NCBI GenBank assembly: GCA_005793025.1
Contig: SXQI01000200.1
Span: 1-7,802 of the forward strand
Reading direction: 5' to 3'
Length of the DNA: 7,802 bases
Source of the DNA: Verrucomicrobiales bacterium
Lineage (GTDB): Bacteria; Verrucomicrobiota; Verrucomicrobiia; Limisphaerales; SXQI01
Part shown: positions 5,406-7,802 of the stretch, piece after piece
Numbering within the stretch: the stretch's first letter is position 1
How the letters are laid out: each line of letters begins with the position of its first letter
Translations under genes and position numbers: made by a program
The notes under the pieces: generated by a model
What the model saw: the letters and a program-made list of their open reading frames with translations, nothing else
Database searches by the model: none
Told to the model about the DNA's origin: nothing

Positions 5406-5738
5406 ATGGCTACTGATTCAATCGTCGAACTCACAGAAGCAAATTTTCAAACCGAAGTTGTCGGTTCTAGCACGCCTGTCTTGGTAGATTTTTGGGCTCC
5501 TTGGTGCGGACCTTGCAAGATGATCGCACCGGTCCTCGATGAACTCGCCGGGGAATACTTGGGCAGAATTAAAATTGGTAAGGTCAACGTTGATGACAAC
5601 CAAAACCTCGCGGCTCAATATCGAATTTCTGGAATTCCAGCCCTCTTGATTTTCAAAGGTGGAGAGTTAGTCCAGCAAATGGCTGGGGCACGTAGCAAAC
5701 GCGACCTCAAAGCTGCCTTGGATCAAGTGGCCGGTTGA
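5406..5738 (+). CDS. trxA: Thioredoxin
   Basis: A 110-residue classical thioredoxin that reduces protein disulfides in the cytoplasm, recycled by thioredoxin reductase. It shows FWAPWCGPCKMIAPVLDEL with the redox pair Cys34/Cys37, the strand IKIGKVNVDDN (about 55-65), and the cis-proline loop SGIPALLIFKGGE with Pro78. The family usually has Thr just after the cis-proline (GIPT); here it is Ala. No signal peptide is present, so it is cytoplasmic despite the envelope genes downstream. The start has no Shine-Dalgarno; the leader is pyrimidine-rich (TTTTTCCTGACCCCT). It is the first gene of the closely packed group that continues with gspF-like and yceI. Confidence 0.97.
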   Translation: MATDSIVELTEANFQTEVVGSSTPVLVDFWAPWCGPCKMIAPVLDELAGEYLGRIKIGKVNVDDNQNLAAQYRISGIPALLIFKGGELVQQMAGARSKRDLKAALDQVAG

Positions 5739-5746
5739 GGAACTAC

Positions 5747-5752
5747 GGGGAG
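5747..5752 (+). promoter_or_regulatory. Shine-Dalgarno of the GspF-like gene
   Basis: GGGGAG ends 4 nt before the ATG at 5757. It is a clear purine-rich site in a window where most starts lack one, and it fixes this start within the 18-bp gap after thioredoxin. Confidence 0.6.
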
Positions 5753-5756
5753 AACC

Positions 5757-6764
5757 ATGCCCCTGCTCCTTACTCCCGCAAACCTCGAAGCCCAAGCCAC
5801 ATTTTACCACGAACTCGGAACGCTTCAGCGTGCCGGGTTAGGGTTAATTTCCGCACTCCAGACCGTCGCGAAAAATCCTCCACGCCGATCCATCGCGGCG
5901 ATGGTTCCTACGATCATCGCAAGGTTGAACCAAGGCTCAACGTTTTCAGATGCGCTTAGGACGATTGCCGACGAAGTTCCTGAACTGGATCGGTCCCTGA
6001 TGGAAGCGGGTGAAAAATCTGGCCGATTGGATCAAGTATTTCTCTCCCTTGCCAAATATTACTCAGAACGGGCGCGATTATTGCAAAAGGTCCTTTCGAG
6101 TTTGGTTTACCCAATCTTCGTGCTGCATTTTGCCGTGCTCATTTTCCCGACGACGCGGCTGACGGGATTAGTCTGGAACGGGGAAATCTTCCCCTTTTTT
6201 TTGAGCAAACTCGCAATACTTGTTCCACTCTATGCTACCGGCATTGGCCTACTGATGTTAGGAACAGGCCGGTTTGGAGGACGCTGGAAATCACTGTTTG
6301 AATCTGTATTGAATCCCATTCCATTCCTTGGTGAAGCGCGTCGAAACGTCGCTCTCGCTCGGTTAGCCCTGAGCATGGAGGCGCTGTTGTCTGCAGGGGT
6401 CAATGTGTCGCAAGTTTGGATCATGGGCAGTCGCTGCAGCGGTTCACCTCGACTCATCAGAGCAATCGCGGAGATACCTAGAGGCATCGAGGGCGGTCGG
6501 ACGCCGGGAGAAATGTTGCCCGAGATCGGTGCTATCCCAACTCTTTTCTGTGGGTTGTATCAAACGGCGGAGATCAGCGGCGACCTCGATAATACATTGA
6601 CTCGTTTACAGGAGTATTATCAGGAGCGAGCCTCCCGCCAATTTGAAGCCATCGCCGAATGGACCCCACGACTTCTCTACCTAGGATTGGTTCTTGTAGT
6701 GGCGTGGAATATTATCATGTTTTACGCAGGCTATTTAGGGGCCATCTCAAGCGCGTCAGACTAA
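5757..6764 (+). CDS. Short GspF-like type II secretion/type IV pilus inner-membrane platform protein
   Basis: GspF/PilC proteins form the inner-membrane platform that couples the assembly ATPase to pseudopilin polymerisation. Two T2SF domains are visible. The first (about 15-132) has FYHELGTLQRAGLGLISAL, the GSTFSDAL turn, and AGEKSGRLDQVFLSLAKYY before helix 1 (112-132). The second (about 200-328) repeats the pattern with LSMEALLSAGVNV, EGGRTPGEMLP, YQTAEISGDLDNTLTRLQEYYQE, and helix 3 (306-328). Helix 2 lies at about 150-169. At 335 residues it lacks roughly the first 55-60 residues of a canonical 400-residue GspF, the part before the first domain. No GspE ATPase or GspG is adjacent, so it may serve a dispersed system. 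Stop TAA overlaps the next ATG by one base. Confidence 0.9.
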   Translation: MPLLLTPANLEAQATFYHELGTLQRAGLGLISALQTVAKNPPRRSIAAMVPTIIARLNQGSTFSDALRTIADEVPELDRSLMEAGEKSGRLDQVFLSLAKYYSERARLLQKVLSSLVYPIFVLHFAVLIFPTTRLTGLVWNGEIFPFFLSKLAILVPLYATGIGLLMLGTGRFGGRWKSLFESVLNPIPFLGEARRNVALARLALSMEALLSAGVNVSQVWIMGSRCSGSPRLIRAIAEIPRGIEGGRTPGEMLPEIGAIPTLFCGLYQTAEISGDLDNTLTRLQEYYQERASRQFEAIAEWTPRLLYLGLVLVVAWNIIMFYAGYLGAISSASD

Positions 6765-7030
6765 TGAAACACAGACACCACATCCTTTATTCCCTCTCTG
6801 GGTTGATCGCCGTTCTGACCGTTGCCTTTTGGTTTTTTGGCGGGATGCACCTTGGTTGGACACGAACCAATGAAACCCGAATGGAAATTGACCCTGTTAC
6901 CACGCTGGAATTTCCCGTGATCGAAAAACGATTTACTCCGGGTGTGGATTTCGTCGCGTTCGGTTTGATCATCACTGGCTTTTTTTCCGTAATCGGCTAC
7001 TTTCTAAGACCGAAACAAACACTGGAATGA
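6764..7030 (+). CDS. Small two-helix membrane protein, unknown function
   Basis: The 88-residue product has a basic N-terminus (MKHRHH), helix 1 at about 8-27, a 35-residue loop, and helix 2 at about 63-80 followed by a short basic C-terminus (LRPKQ). By the positive-inside rule both ends are cytoplasmic and the loop, with GWTRTNETRMEIDPVTTLEFP and a KRFTPGVDF lead into helix 2, is periplasmic. ATG 6764 shares its A with the TAA of the gspF-like gene (TAATG), and the stop overlaps the yceI start (ATGA), so translation is probably coupled on both sides. An in-frame ATG further upstream at 6659 lies within gspF and is rejected. I do not recognise a named family; the position suggests an accessory to the membrane or envelope functions next to it. 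Confidence 0.75.
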   Translation: MKHRHHILYSLSGLIAVLTVAFWFFGGMHLGWTRTNETRMEIDPVTTLEFPVIEKRFTPGVDFVAFGLIITGFFSVIGYFLRPKQTLE

Positions 7031-7647
7031 ACATGAAAAACTTTCTCCCACTCATCGCCGGCATCCTACTGACCAACTCCGTTTTGGCGGCTCCTATTGC
7101 CTTCGATTTTAAAGATCCCAAAGGCGTCAACAACGCCGTTTTCAAACTCGACGCTGTGCTTGAATCGATCAACGGCACCGCATCGGGTGTGACAGGTCAA
7201 ATCCAGTTCGACCCTCAAGCACCGGGCACCCTCACCGGAAAAATCACCATCGCCGCGAATTCCTTGAACGTTCCTAACCCGGTGATGAGGGAGCATTTGC
7301 TAAGCGAGAAATGGATCGACGCAACCAAGTATCCAGAGATTAGCTTCACCGTGGAAAAATCGGCGAATGTCAAAACTTCCGGCAATGATACCACGGCAGA
7401 TTTGATCGGCACATTCACCCTCAAGGGCGTCAAAAAAACAATCACGACCCCCGTTAAAATCAGTTATTTGAAGGATAAGCTCAAAGCACGATTGCCACAA
7501 ATGGAAGGTGACCTCTTGGTGATCCGAGCTAATTTCAAAGTGAAACGGAGCGATTACAACATCAACCCCGGCCAGTCCGAGGATAAAGTTTCTGACGAAA
7601 TCGACATCTCCTTAAGCATCGCAGGCCAAGCACCCAAGGCCAAATAA
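7027..7647 (+). CDS. yceI: YceI-family periplasmic protein
   Basis: YceI proteins are lipocalin-like beta-barrels, some shown to hold polyisoprenoid chains; most have no proven physiological role. The product has a signal peptide (about 1-21, KNFLPLIAGILLTNSVLA, cut before APIAF). The family pattern follows: AFDFKDPKGVNNAVFKLD, GTASGVTGQIQFDP, the ANSLNVPNPVMREHLLSEKWIDATKYPEISF core at about 77-107, LIGTFTLKGVKKTITTPVKI (126-145), and RANFKVKRSDYNINPGQ near the C-terminus. The length of 206 is typical. ATG 7027 overlaps the preceding stop by 4 bp; ATG 7033 is an equally possible start and gives the same signal peptide. A Lys-rich C-terminal end (GQAPKAK) is present. No terminator follows before apaG. 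Confidence 0.93.
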   Translation: MNMKNFLPLIAGILLTNSVLAAPIAFDFKDPKGVNNAVFKLDAVLESINGTASGVTGQIQFDPQAPGTLTGKITIAANSLNVPNPVMREHLLSEKWIDATKYPEISFTVEKSANVKTSGNDTTADLIGTFTLKGVKKTITTPVKISYLKDKLKARLPQMEGDLLVIRANFKVKRSDYNINPGQSEDKVSDEIDISLSIAGQAPKAK

Positions 7648-7671
7648 TCCTAGCAGTGTAGGAACCCTCGC

Positions 7672-7802
7672 GTGAGAGAGTCGAAAGGATTGATCGAGCT
7701 ACCGGGCCTAAAGGTCACCGTGGATCATGTGCAGCATCAACCGCACATGTCCACGCCGCCGGATCGCCCGAATTGTTTTGTCTACGCCATCACGATCCAC
7801 AA
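7672..7802 (+). CDS. apaG: ApaG-domain protein, N-terminal part (runs off the window)
   Basis: The GTG at 7672 opens a frame to the window edge (43 codons) that reads LPGLKVTVDHVQHQPHMS, then PDRPNCFVYAITIH. This is the first strand, loop and FxYxITIxN strand of the ApaG/F-box-associated fibronectin-like fold. ApaG proteins are small (about 125 residues) and linked in enterobacteria to Co2+/Mg2+ resistance, with unknown mechanism. AGGA (7660-7663) lies 8 nt before the GTG. The frame is closed upstream by TAG at 7651-7653. It follows yceI by 24 bp on the same strand, so it may be part of the same unit. The 3' part is missing from the window, not from the gene. Confidence 0.8.
   Translation, partial: MRESKGLIELPGLKVTVDHVQHQPHMSTPPDRPNCFVYAITIH

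Noticed and set aside
6659..6763. Upstream ATG for the small two-helix protein
   Set aside because: It lies inside the last GspF helix region; the TAATG overlap start at 6764 gives a clean basic N-terminus before helix 1.
1..7802. CRISPR arrays, tRNA or rRNA genes, insertion sequences, attachment sites
   Set aside because: No regularly spaced repeats, cloverleaf-like segments, transposase motifs or flanking direct repeats were seen.

Overview
The window most likely comes from a member of the Verrucomicrobiota, or less likely a related PVC phylum. The evidence is a lone prepilin-type protein with the H-X9-DG C-terminal motif that is expanded in PVC bacteria, an ApaG N-terminus and a Pro/Ala-rich membrane-anchored protein of a type I associate with this phylum, moderate GC content, and many starts without a Shine-Dalgarno sequence. 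The assignment rests on recalled family resemblance, not on a search. I see no insertion sequence, phage gene, CRISPR array, tRNA or rRNA; this looks like chromosomal core or near-core sequence.

Layout. Positions 1-33 carry what looks like the last codons of nadD, followed by rsfS (ribosome silencing factor with a long basic tail). Convergent to rsfS is a small PUR-domain nucleic-acid-binding protein (537-833, minus), and behind it a four-helix DUF4149/TMEM205-like membrane protein (994-1539, minus). About 300 bp without a confident gene (1540-1837) separates this from a plus-strand eight-cysteine zinc-ribbon protein (1838-2143). Then come an isolated type II pseudopilin-like protein (2317-3126, plus) and, convergent with only 2 bp between stop codons, a ribokinase-like PfkB kinase (3129-4094, minus). 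The kinase is divergent from a secreted TesA-like GDSL esterase (4122-4826, plus). The 27-bp gap between these two starts carries promoter-like and dyad sequence that overlaps the kinase start codon.

The last third (4890 to the end) is all plus-strand. It holds a Pro/Ala-rich protein with a C-terminal membrane anchor, thioredoxin, a short GspF-like inner-membrane protein, an 88-residue two-helix membrane protein, a secreted YceI-family protein, and the start of apaG. From thioredoxin onward the genes are tightly packed: an 18-bp gap, then a 1-bp TAATG overlap, then a 4-bp ATGA overlap. This looks like one transcription unit that joins redox, secretion-platform and envelope functions.

No clearly new defence or mobile system is visible. 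The most interesting elements are the Pro-rich anchor protein plus short GspF unit with its unknown small membrane partner, the isolated pseudopilin, two perfect TTGACA boxes embedded in dyads, and a possible eroded minus-strand gene at 1630-1816.
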